In this document: one piece after another, positions 1 to 7,340 of the stretch | How positions within the stretch are numbered: position 1 is the stretch's first letter | Layout of the letters: each line of letters starts with the position of its first letter | Assembly: GCA_036244855.1 (NCBI GenBank) | Contig: BQKZ01004414.1 | Coordinates: forward strand, 3,363-16,959 | Source of the DNA: Temnopleurus reevesii | Taxonomy: Eukaryota > Echinodermata > Echinoidea > Temnopleuroida > Temnopleuridae | Length of the DNA: 13,597 nt | Direction: 5' to 3' | Made by a program: the position numbers and the translations under genes | Notes under the pieces: model-generated | What the model was told of the DNA's origin: nothing | Seen by the model: only the letters and a program-made list of their open reading frames with translations | Databases searched by the model: none

Positions 1-565
1 TGGATTAATTTTATTTTTGGAAATATTTGAAGCCTAAAATATCTAGTTTCATTTCATGCTAGTATTTTAGAAAATAATTTTGTATTTTACAAGATATATT
101 TTGCTAAGTACCACGATCCAAAAATGCTCTAGAAAAGGATACGAATTATTGTTACCCCATCATACAAATAGGCTCATTGGGAAGTATTCCAACAGGGAGT
201 AGATAACAAATATTGCGTAGGCAGGTAGAGGCACAGTCGCTTTTTTGTGGTCTGAATATATCGGATGTACCGTAAATTCAGTCATCATTAAAAAGATACA
301 AAGGTTTAAAAAAATACATTTCTAGGATGGCATCTGTCCTTCCTGAAAGAAGGCCTATTCCATTATAAGCAGTAATCAGTGCTTGTTTCATGATTGGTTG
401 TTTCTACATGTACATGTAACAATGAGGTATCATTGCCAACCAATAATATTAGTTTAACAGAAGCAAAAAAGCACAAGAGAAGTTTGATTTGTTTATACAC
501 CCAGTAGCCTGTAATCTGATAGCAGGGTTTAACTTAACCCGACACCAAGCCATTGTTATTTAGAT
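1..565. other. Intron-like DNA, no gene seen
   Basis: This lies in the intron after ODF2 exon 4 in minus-strand orientation. It is AT-rich with frequent stops in all frames. A short ACATGTACATGT palindrome lies near 404-417. No further ODF2 exon could be recognised here. Confidence 0.6.
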
Positions 566-747
566 TAGGATTGTGTTTCATAAAGCTGTGCGTAGATCTA
601 CATACGACTGTACGATCACGATCGACTGGTGATTCTTTCTCGCATTTAATGATAACCCCTGGTGCTGGATCACACCTTAGGAAGGATCACCAGTCATTCG
701 TACGGTCGTGCGTAGATCTACGTACAGCTTCATGAAACACAACCCTA
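566..747. mobile_element. Foldback (MITE-like) element with long terminal inverted repeats
   Basis: The left arm (566-630, TTGTGTTTCATAAAGCTGTG, then CGTAGATCTACATACGACTG) is the reverse complement, with few mismatches, of the right arm (about 683-747, ending in CAGCTTCATGAAACACAA). The spacer is short and non-coding, and there is no transposase. The shared terminal GTGTTTCATGAAG motif relates it loosely to the next element. No clear target duplication was seen. Confidence 0.85.
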
Positions 748-750
748 GGA

Positions 751-912
751 GGTGTTTCATGAAGATAAGAAAGACTATAAGAACGACTTTAAGATCGAAG
801 GTATCCCTTCTTGTGAGTAATAATTCATAATAGTACGCGCATTAAGCGCAAGAATTGATAACAGTCGATCTTAAAGTCATGCATAACTTTAAGAACGACT
901 TGGTGAAACACC
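751..912. mobile_element. Foldback element, family with GGTGTTTCAY...GTGAAACACC ends (copy 1)
   Basis: About 160 bp bounded by GGTGTTTCAT and GGTGAAACACC, with inner inverted blocks TAAGAACGACTTTAAGATCG and its partner CGATCTTAAAGTC. It is closely related to the element at 10068-10228, sharing the central TATCCCTTCTTGTG segment. The right arm is partly rearranged. It abuts the previous foldback element with only a few bases between. Confidence 0.85.
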
Positions 913-1031
913 GCACGAGTCTATTCAAAAGTTAAACCTAATTTCTAAATGACTATGTCTTAGACCTGGGTACCTCACTATCACAATACAGGCTAATATG
1001 TCAAAACACCTTATCAAAAAAAAATAATTAC

Positions 1032-1219
1032 TTGGAGTATTCTGCATCTTCCTTCAGCTGCTCCATAGACTTTCTAAGCAGCCTGTTCTCCTTCTCTGTG
1101 ATGGTCAGCTCCTCCCTGAACCCCAGCAGCTCCTCCTCTTGATCCTCTAGAACCCTCCTGGAGTGTTGGAGCTCTTCCTTAGCTCTCTCTGCTGCTCTCT
1201 TGCTTTTCTCCAGTTGTCT
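1032..1219 (-). CDS. ODF2: ODF2 coding exon 4 (coiled coil)
   Basis: The acceptor TGGCAG ends at 1220 and the donor GTAATT begins at 1031, giving 188 bp (62 codons plus AA, phase 0 to 2). It encodes about residues 148-209, beginning RQLEKSKRAAERAKEEL and ending in KEDAEYS. The strong E/K/R/L composition with heptad spacing is a continuous coiled coil. The EEELLGFREELTITEKEN segment aligns with human KEELEEVAHELAETEHEN. The polypyrimidine tract before the acceptor is weak, so the first few residues are less certain than the rest. The frame also continues upstream as MSWQ, which I read as intron because it has no homologous partner. Confidence 0.88.
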
Positions 1220-2578
1220 CTGCCAGGACATATCAAAACGAATGTATGGGATTTACTATAGTAGAGCTGTAATTTAAGCAATCTTTATTCTTACTTTCTC
1301 TAGTTTTCTCTGGCAAAACAAAAATAACAATCGTAATGATATTCATTATTGGTTCATAAAATCAAGTCAGGGTTAAGAGCAGTACACCTTGTTTTCAAAT
1401 CAGATATGATGAATAATTTCAAACTCCACATTGAGTGGGTTAGCAGTACATATGTTAGTATCTGATCGAACAACTTTTGGTGCAATTTTGAAACTCAAAA
1501 TGGTCTATCAAAATTTAAGGGTCAGGTATAATCGCAAATGAAAGTAATTCAAAAGAGATGAATAAAAAAACAATCAAATAGAAAGTATACAATTTAAATA
1601 ATGAATTGGGAAAAGAGTAAAAACAAAGAATACCTGTGTTTTGAGATCCCCGACTTCTGTCATAAGGCTATCAATACGATCTTCATAATCCTGATAGCGT
1701 TCATCAACTCTGTTATCACCATCGCCTAAATCCTCCATCCTCATTGTAGAGCTAGATCCATCCCTTGTTGGGGGCTCAATCTGAAGTCGAGCACCAGATC
1801 CCTAGGAAATAATCAACATCAATTTCTTTCTCATAATGATTAGTAATCATCTAAATAAACAACATCACCATTATTACCATCATCACAATCATCATTATAA
1901 CAATCCTGATTATTACCATCATTATCATTATCCTCAGAATCATCCTCATCCTCATCATCTTCATCTTTGTACTCTTCGTCATCACAATCACCACCCATCC
2001 TCAGGTTCCAGTAGAATTTCCCAAGGGAATGTGGCCCTCTTGCATCAAAGGTTACATGTATCATTATCATCATCATCATCATCATCATTACTCAAGTCCA
2101 AATCCTCCGTTTTCATCGTAGAGCTGGATCCATCCCTAGTTGGGGGTTCAATCTGAAGTCGAGCGCCAGATCCCTGAAAAAATAGAAAATAAGAATGATT
2201 CATCATCTTCTTACTCCTCATCTTCACCATGATCACCACCACTCCTCAGATTCCGGCTGAGTTTTTGTCTGCAAGTTAATATTTTCCCAAAGGGAAGGTA
2301 CTAATAGCACTCTTGCATCAAAAGCTACCATCATCGTCACCACAACCATCATCTTCATTTTATGATCAACATCATCATTATCACCATCACCACCATCATC
2401 ATCATCATCACCTTCATCACCACCACCATTATCATCATCATCATCACCTTCATCATCATCATCACCGACATCATCATCATCGACATCACCATTGTCATCA
2501 TCATTTAATACTAACACCTCCATCTTCTCCCTTCTCATTTTCATTCTCATCTTCTGCTTCCTCCTCATTATTATCATT

Positions 2579-2652
<74 letters not shown>

Positions 2653-3564
2653 CATCCTCATCACTTTTTCCTCCCCTGACTCCTGCTCTTTATGAATAAC
2701 ATCATAATACGCACAAAACCTACTCACATTCCAGTTGAATTTCTGTCCGCGTGTTGTCTTGCCTGGTGCTGGTACCCATGGCCCTCTTGCATTGCTTGTA
2801 GGTCGCAGATTGCCCGCCGACTCCAGAGTTACATTGAAACGATTTTTGCTGGATTTCAGCTTCTCCTAAAGAGTAAAGATTTTGAAGTTATTTTGAGTAA
2901 AAACCCAATATCCTTAAAAACAAAAGCTTGACAGATAAATGCTAAAATGTGAACACAAATTTGGACATAAACTTTAAAAGTCAATAATTTAGCAAATTCA
3001 TTGAATTTCAGAAATTTTAACACATTAGTAAAAGCTCTGCTTTTTTCATGTTGTGAAGTATTATTCATACACAAAAGCCTATAAGCGTTATAATTGACAA
3101 AATTTAGCGAAATCACAGGATGAGCAACACATGAATGAGAAAGAGCAAATCAATATACTGCATACATGTACGAACAGCTGGTTCTCAGTCATTCATAGTG
3201 AAAAGCCATGAATGGAAAGAAATATTCTTTATACATTCTAGTAATAATGTTTAGTCTAACAAGATTAACAATAAAATCCTTGTTCTTTCATAAAACTGAA
3301 AGTATGCAATTTCTTTAATGTGACTCAAGATTGTGACATTGACATGGAATGTCTGCTAGTTTTTAAACAATTTTCCAACATATCTGCATGTATTTCTTAA
3401 CATCACACTTGATTGCACAAGATACTCACCTCCACAGCCATGGCTGAAGCAGACTTCTTTCCTCCTTTCTTTACGTGAACATGGATAGGCGTCTCCTGGT
3501 CCACATGTACGTGAATAGGTGGAGACGTTGCACTGAGGGACGATCGTAATTTATCAATCGTCAT
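1032..3564 (-). CDS. ODF2: ODF2/cenexin orthologue, 5' part (4 coding exons, partial)
   Basis: This is a spliced gene joining 3564-3430, 2865-2728, 1801-1634 and 1219-1032 on the minus strand, giving 209 codons plus two bases. The first three introns are phase 0 and the fourth exon leaves phase 2, so the reading frame stays open throughout. Three blocks match vertebrate ODF2 as I remember it. The first is the N-terminal TSPPIHVHVDQETPIHVHV block, where human has STPPLHVHVDENTPVHVHI. The second is a GPWVPAPGK block, for human VPWMPPGK. The third is an RIDSLMTEVGDLK block, for human KIDSLMNAVGCLK, followed by the start of the long coiled coil. The family builds mother-centriole appendages needed for ciliation, and sperm-tail outer dense fibres. 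Vertebrate proteins are about 650-830 residues, so roughly three quarters of the gene should lie beyond the left edge. Identity is high confidence; the exact splice sites are inferred from GT/AG and frame. Confidence 0.93.
1634..1801 (-). CDS. ODF2: ODF2 coding exon 3 (56 codons)
   Basis: The acceptor TTTCCTAG ends at 1802 and CAG precedes the donor GTATTC at 1633, giving 168 bp in phase 0/0. It encodes residues 92-147. It opens GSGARLQIEPPTRDG, compared with human HCLEITPPSSEK, passes an acidic stretch (MEDLGDGDNR) equivalent to human LSDLSTEDDD, and ends in YEDRIDSLMTEVGDLKTQ, the start of the coiled coil. The 5' half of this exon is duplicated at 2097-2173 with its acceptor intact. Confidence 0.92.
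2005..2057 (-). pseudogene. Broken copy of ODF2 exon 2, 3' part (copy a)
   Basis: Minus-strand frame reads VTFDARGPHSLGKFYWN, related to the NVTLES...NARGPW...KFNWN order in exon 2. The position of the real donor (GTGAGT) is occupied by CTGAGG, which removes the GT. The 5' half of the exon is lost into the ATG repeat. This is a dead exon, not a coding feature. Confidence 0.7.
2097..2173 (-). pseudogene. Half copy of ODF2 exon 3 with intact acceptor
   Basis: The minus strand has a good acceptor (TTTTTTCAG ending at 2174) followed by GSGARLQIEPPTRDGSSSTM, identical at protein level to the first 20 residues of exon 3, then KTEDL. After about 25 codons the similarity ends and the frame runs into the ATG repeat, reading poly-Asp. 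The 3' half of the exon, including the coiled-coil start, is missing and there is no convincing donor. Inclusion in mRNA would replace the coiled-coil start with an acidic stretch. Confidence 0.8.
2250..2330 (-). pseudogene. Broken copy of ODF2 exon 2, 3' part (copy b)
   Basis: Minus-strand DNA around ACTTGCAGACAAAAACTCAG and the VAFDAR segment resembles exon 2 and copy a (both share CTTTTGATGCAAGAG or CTTTGATGCAAGAG). The donor position again reads CTGAGG instead of GTGAGT. Copy a and copy b share this change, so they probably descend from one already broken copy. Confidence 0.6.
2728..2865 (-). CDS. ODF2: ODF2 coding exon 2 (46 codons)
   Basis: The acceptor CTTTAG ends at 2866 and the donor GTGAGT begins at 2727, giving 138 bp in phase 0/0. 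It encodes residues 46-91, beginning EKLKSSKNRFNVTLES and ending GQKFNWN. The GPWVPAPGK segment matches the VPWMPPGK segment of vertebrate ODF2, and FNWN sits where human has CKWEN. The exon is basic and proline-containing, and it precedes the coiled coil. Degenerate copies of its 3' half occur at 2005-2057 and 2250-2330 in the adjacent intron. Confidence 0.88.
3430..3564 (-). CDS. ODF2: ODF2 coding exon 1 (45 codons, start codon)
   Basis: The start ATG is at 3564-3562 and the exon ends with GAG before the consensus donor GTGAGT (3429-3424). It encodes residues 1-45. The diagnostic part is a duplicated HVHV motif (residues about 18-32: PPIHVHV, then TPIHVHV), followed by a basic KKGGKKS stretch. 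The matching human motif occurs in the long (cenexin-type) ODF2 N-terminus. The start is chosen because homology begins a few residues after this Met, and the DNA just upstream looks like an acceptor and short 5' UTR. Two decayed copies of this exon lie upstream (see 3772-3838 and 3960-4041). Confidence 0.92.
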
Positions 3565-3582
3565 GGTTACAGACACAGCTCA
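3565..3582 (-). other. ODF2: Likely 5' UTR portion of the ODF2 start exon
   Basis: Immediately upstream of the ATG, the minus strand reads TTCTTCAG followed by TGAGCTGTG, a plausible splice acceptor with AG at 3584-3583. This would give an 18-nt leader in the start exon and would mean that one or more non-coding first exons lie further right. A transcription start inside this exon cannot be excluded. The same acceptor-like CAGTGAG block is kept in the third exon 1 copy near 4060. Confidence 0.5.
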
Positions 3583-3771
3583 CTGAAGAATATAAGCCAA
3601 AAATTGCAAGATTATAACTCTCAACTTTCATGGTCACATTTGTCATAGTTTTCACGAACAAAATGATCCTAATGCATATCTCCTGATGCCTGTAAAAAAA
3701 GAGATACCATAAATTGAAAATAAATTTCATCTCAACATCAAGTTTGATTGTATCTTTTTACAGACCACATG

Positions 3772-3838
3772 TTATTCCACATGTACATGGAGTGGAGAAG
3801 TCGCACTCAGGGAACGATTGTAACTTATCAATTGACAT
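3772..3838 (-). pseudogene. Decayed copy of ODF2 exon 1 (copy 2)
   Basis: On the minus strand, an ATG at 3838-3836 is followed by codons for MSIDKLQS, matching exon 1 MTIDKLRS. One extra T then shifts the frame, so the PPIHVHV motif survives in the DNA (CCACTCCATGTACATGTGG) but is not read. A TTTTTGCAG acceptor-like sequence stands just upstream. Flanking DNA (the CATTTGTCATAGTTTTCAC block near 3640 and 3890) is also shared, showing duplication of a block larger than the exon. Confidence 0.75.
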
Positions 3839-3959
3839 AGTCATCTGCAAAAATAATTGCAGGTGATTATAATTCTGACTTTTATGAACACACATTTGTC
3901 ATAGTTTTCACACAAAAGATTTGCTTTGGATGCATTGATATATATATACATGTACATGT

Positions 3960-4041
3960 ATGCATCTCCTGGTCTGTCAACGTTTACATCGATAGGTGGA
4001 AGCATCACATTCAAAGATGATTGTAATTTATGCAATGTCAT
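3960..4041 (-). pseudogene. Decayed copy of ODF2 exon 1 (copy 3)
   Basis: Minus-strand ATG at 4041-4039; the frame reads MTLHKLQSSLNVMLPPIDVNVDRPGDA, clearly related to the start of exon 1. Both His of the first HVHV motif are changed (to Asp and Asn), and the second HVHV and the basic tail are replaced by a TACATG-type microsatellite around 3940-3960. An acceptor-like TTTTTCAGTGAG lies upstream, as in the real exon. An alternative first coding exon is conceivable, but the loss of the conserved motif and of a clear donor favours a relic. Confidence 0.7.
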
Positions 4042-4595
4042 GTTCACAGACTCCTCTCACTGAAAAATATAGTTCTATATGAATGATGATTACGTGATGT
4101 ATGTTTTGTTTTTCAAGATTCATATCTTTTTTCTTCCTGAAAAAATTGTCTCAATGCAAAATAAATATTAGCACTGCACAAGTAGGATTGTACAGTTGTA
4201 CTTTGTGTTTTGTATGTTAGTTTATAAAGCCACTGCAAAAATACAATTAAATTGTACTTTATCTTTTAGATGATAGTTCACAACATCACATATAATCAAG
4301 TTTACATTACAAACCCTACTTTACTCCCACAGACAAAAGTAGTAATAGGTTTTTTTTCTTTCAAGTTTCCCTCATGGACCGAGGCTGGAAATTTGTTTGA
4401 TTTCACTTGATCTGAGAACACTCCTCACTCAATGAAGAAAAACTATTGTGAACGGTCTTGTAAATTGTTTAATGGATTTTTCGTTACATGATCATTACTG
4501 ATTGGACAAGCATGTTAATGTATTCCTACAATCATGACATTCGTGTCATTTAAATAAAAAAGTAGGAAGTAATTAATATGATAGCAATTTGTATC

Positions 4596-4790
4596 TTAAT
4601 AATAATAATAATAATATAATAATACATGGATCTTATATGGCGCTCTTTCCATCCTAATTAGATGCTCAAGGCGCTCAGAGCAAATTAGGCATAAATGTAC
4701 GGCAGGAGTAAACAAGTAGAGTTTAAACAGGATGAGTTTATGAATGAAAGAAACTACTGATCTATGTTGCCATGGTGATAGGGTAAACAA
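4596..4790 (-). mobile_element. CR1/L2-type retroposon 3' end (LINE or derived SINE)
   Basis: Read on the minus strand, the segment ends GAGCGCCATATAAGATCCATG followed by an (ATT)n tail, seen on the plus strand as AATAATAATAATAATATAATAA at 4598-4624. A GCGC-TATATAA-like 3' end with a trinucleotide tail is typical, from memory, of CR1/L2-class elements in many animals. The segment also contains the duplicated GCGCT blocks GGCGCTCTTTCC and AAGGCGCTCAGAG. There is no coding capacity, so it is a truncated copy. The right boundary is uncertain. Confidence 0.6.
4766..4779 (-). promoter_or_regulatory. RFX X-box-like motif
   Basis: The minus strand reads ATCACCATGGCAAC, a full match to the ciliary X-box consensus RYYNYY-N2-RRNRAC. 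RFX factors bind such sites in many cilium and centriole genes, and the nearest gene, ODF2, is one. It lies about 1.2 kb upstream of the ODF2 start codon, inside a retroposon-like segment. That distance is long for a proximal X-box, so function is unproven and chance is possible. Confidence 0.4.
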
Positions 4791-4799
4791 ATTTGAATA

Positions 4800-5778
4800 G
4801 GAGTATATTTTGCACCTGCTGCTATCTCCACCTCAATAAAAAGTCACCTGCCATCTTTGCTATGTGTACAACGTTGCTCCTCTATTCGCAATAGTCTCTA
4901 AAACCTGAAAAGTATTATCACAGTGTATTAACATTCACAGTATTATCAAAACTGACAACCATTCCAGAATTATTGGTTCAATACCAGTGCAATTCGGAGC
5001 TCTTAGCTTCCTTACTCTAAATGATCAGAAAAATGGTCCAGCTGATCATTCTCTTTTGGCTCATTTTGGTCCCGAGAATAAATAGCATAAATGAATGAAT
5101 GAACTACATGTATGGTGGTCAAATTGTCCCAAATTTTTAGTGACATTAAAGGTAAATGCATTCGTAATGGTCGGGATGCAGAAGATGATGTGAAACAAGC
5201 TGAATGATGTATTCACAAGTTGATTTATATGCCTACCGGTAAATATAGCAGCTCTGCGTACAAAATAAGGAGAAGATTTTCGCATGTGTTCGGGCGTATT
5301 TTCCTTCGAACATGCCAATCAGCCATTATTCCTAAGGTGTGCTAAATGATTCGTACAGGGGCCCGTCAGCCCATTCTGGGCCGAGTGAACGGTGTTATTG
5401 TCTGCGGTGTGTAAGTTCGTATTCACTTTGTACGTGAAGCATGTTGGGTTGGGGAGCGCAACGTTGTCGTCATTTTTTATTTTGCGATAATCTTAAAGCC
5501 ATATTTTTTATTGATTTTATTCAAACTATGAACATGCTCATTTGCTATTGCAAAACTGCATTATGATGATACTTTTACTGTAGCTCACAAAGTTGTTGAA
5601 TATCTGAAGCGCCATCTCTCCTAAAACTAATCTATCGGTCAGGTAAGCAAAAATTCAGACTGGCACTGTATGTTTTGAGATACAAAATATACAGTGTATG
5701 GTGTTCTCATATAAACTTGACATACTTTGCACAATATCCGAGCCGCAAACTATCGTAGATTATGAGGGGATTTATGTT
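4800..5778. other. Non-coding interval upstream of ODF2, no gene seen
   Basis: Frames are short and unconvincing. The interval from about 5200 to 5480 is somewhat richer in CG and GC and contains a CCAAT box (GCCAATCAGCCATT near 5313), so a promoter here is possible. A donor-like CAG/GTGACT occurs on the minus strand near 4846 and could belong to a non-coding first exon. None of this is strong. Confidence 0.35.
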
Positions 5779-5783
5779 CTTAA

Positions 5784-6246
5784 AGGGATAGTTCACCCCA
5801 GAATTTATGATAGCAAATTTTATGGTCCAATCCTTCCTGAGAACTTTGCTTTTTATTTCATCAAAACCTGTCAACTATAGTCAAATTATACCCTTTTTGT
5901 TAACTGGCTCCTGCCAACCGCCATTTGCAATTCCAATCAATGGGAAGAAAACGATCGCTCCAAAATAATTGATATTATCGTTTACGTGACGTAGCTTGCA
6001 ATCAGGCTATCACGTGGCCAAATGCTGCACTGCACTGCCTGATCGCATAGTACGTCACAGCTCCGGCGGGGAATTTCAATATGGTAATTTGCAGTGGAAG
6101 AGATCGTTACCCTGAGCCAACAAATTGATTTCAGATTTACAACTCGCACCCTGACATTTTTCGGGAATATTCATGTTTATTCATTACGAAATATCATCTA
6201 AGTTCTAACGGAGGCAAGAAAATTAATTCTGGGGTGAACTATCTCT
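5784..6246. mobile_element. Non-autonomous DNA transposon with TTAA target duplication
   Basis: The 463-bp element is flanked by TTAA on both sides (5780-5783 and 6247-6250). The ends are inverted: AGGGATAGTTCACCCCAGAA on the left and TTCTGGGGTGAACTATCTCT on the right. The TTAA duplication suggests mobilisation by a piggyBac-type transposase. Elements starting AGGGATAGTTCACC next to TTAA are, from memory, abundant in fish and other animals. It has no transposase and no long ORF. Confidence 0.88.
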
Positions 6247-6314
6247 TTAACAACGCAAACTCAGCATTTCTATTTCCCAAATCAGTGACTGAGCTACAAC
6301 AATACGGCCGTTGT

Positions 6315-7292
6315 CAGCCAAAACTGTGTATCTGGCAAAAAGTTGGTTTTACAGTTTTTTTTCATTTGGTAGGTTTTTGAGGTCGGAATTTCCATATCCA
6401 AACCCCAGGTCTTCTAGACCCTTTAGTTTTAGAGATAGAAGGACCTATCTTCAGTCATTTTATAAATTTATATTCAAATTGGCAACCATAACTGTGTAAC
6501 TCTAGATACACATTTTAACGTGATGGTCTTTGTGACATTTCGTCCGGCAGCACTACACAATATGTATGTATCTTGAGTTACACAATTTTGCCTGATTTAG
6601 AGACACTAACTCATTCGTGCGATAGCCCATCCAAAACTACGTATCTTGAGTTACACAGTTTTGCCTGACTGACAGACACTAGCACTGCGAATGCATGAGC
6701 GTGGCGCATGCGTGCACGAGCGTGGCCAGATGAGCTCTGCGGTATAATTGTCGTGGTAGTGCACATGCAATGAAAACACCGAAAATAACACGCAAATAAG
6801 CTTATAAAAATCGATAAAAACGTTATTCCTTTTATAATAAGATGGCTATTTATAACGAAAAAAATTAAGATAGTATAAAAATGATGTGCAATCATAAAAA
6901 AAAAAATAATTAAAAACCGAGAGGTCTTGTGTCGCAATAGTGGAACCATTAATTTAATGTTGATGACTCGAAATTGAGCTGAGCGAGCTGACTTTGTTTT
7001 GTGATGAAAAACTTGACTTCGCGACAGACCAGTACGATTCAAAGAATGTGAATTCATTATTAAGCCCAGAACATATATTCTCGCAAATGTATTTCGAGAG
7101 GTAAGGTCACATAATGAATAAGAGAAAATAAAGACTCCAGTTTATACTATGTATCTTGACTTACACCTTTTGGATAAGTAAACAAAGGAACACGCAATCC
7201 ATGATAAACGGCGTGCAACTCAAGTTACATAGGTTTGCCTGACGGGGGAAGGGATATTGCAATACCTATGTCAAGATACACACTTTTGGCTG
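6315..7292. mobile_element. Probable DNA transposon with CAGCCAAAA ends and subterminal repeats
   Basis: The left end CAGCCAAAACTGTGTATCT (6315-6333) and the inverted right end (7274-7292) match at 18 of 19 positions. Inside are further copies of the motif GTATCTTGAGTTACACAG, followed by TTTTGCCTGA, at 6568, 6641, 7151 and about 7212, plus an inverted form near 6490. Repeated subterminal motifs of this kind are typical transposase-binding sites. No target duplication was found and no transposase ORF is visible. The middle (6780-6920) is very AT-rich. Confidence 0.6.
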
Positions 7293-7340
7293 GCGATGTG
7301 TGATACGATCATTTATCAAATTCCCCAGCAAAACAATGTA

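Larger units (their letters stand above)
1850..2655. repeat. CAT/ATG trinucleotide microsatellite array in ODF2 intron 2
   Basis: Long stretches of CAT (ATG on the minus strand) with CAC, CCT and TTC interruptions fill most of the intron between exons 3 and 2. The purest run is 2581-2649, 23 perfect CAT units. The imperfect runs are at 1860-1970, 2065-2090 and 2340-2510. The open frames through it (poly-His, poly-Ser, poly-Ile, poly-Met, poly-Asp) are artefacts of the repeat. Confidence 0.97.

Noticed and set aside
1836..2727. Open frames reading poly-His, poly-Ser, poly-Ile, poly-Met and poly-Asp
   Set aside because: They are direct translations of the CAT/ATG microsatellite in all frames; the real exons are short islands within the region.
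5061..5318. 85-codon minus-strand frame upstream of ODF2
   Set aside because: No homology, no splice sites in register with ODF2 exon 1, and its composition matches the surrounding intergenic DNA.
6611..7057. 148-codon minus-strand frame with hydrophobic stretches
   Set aside because: It lies inside a transposon-like segment, crosses a very AT-rich stretch that yields Phe/Ile runs by composition, and shows no domain, splice context or homology I can recognise.
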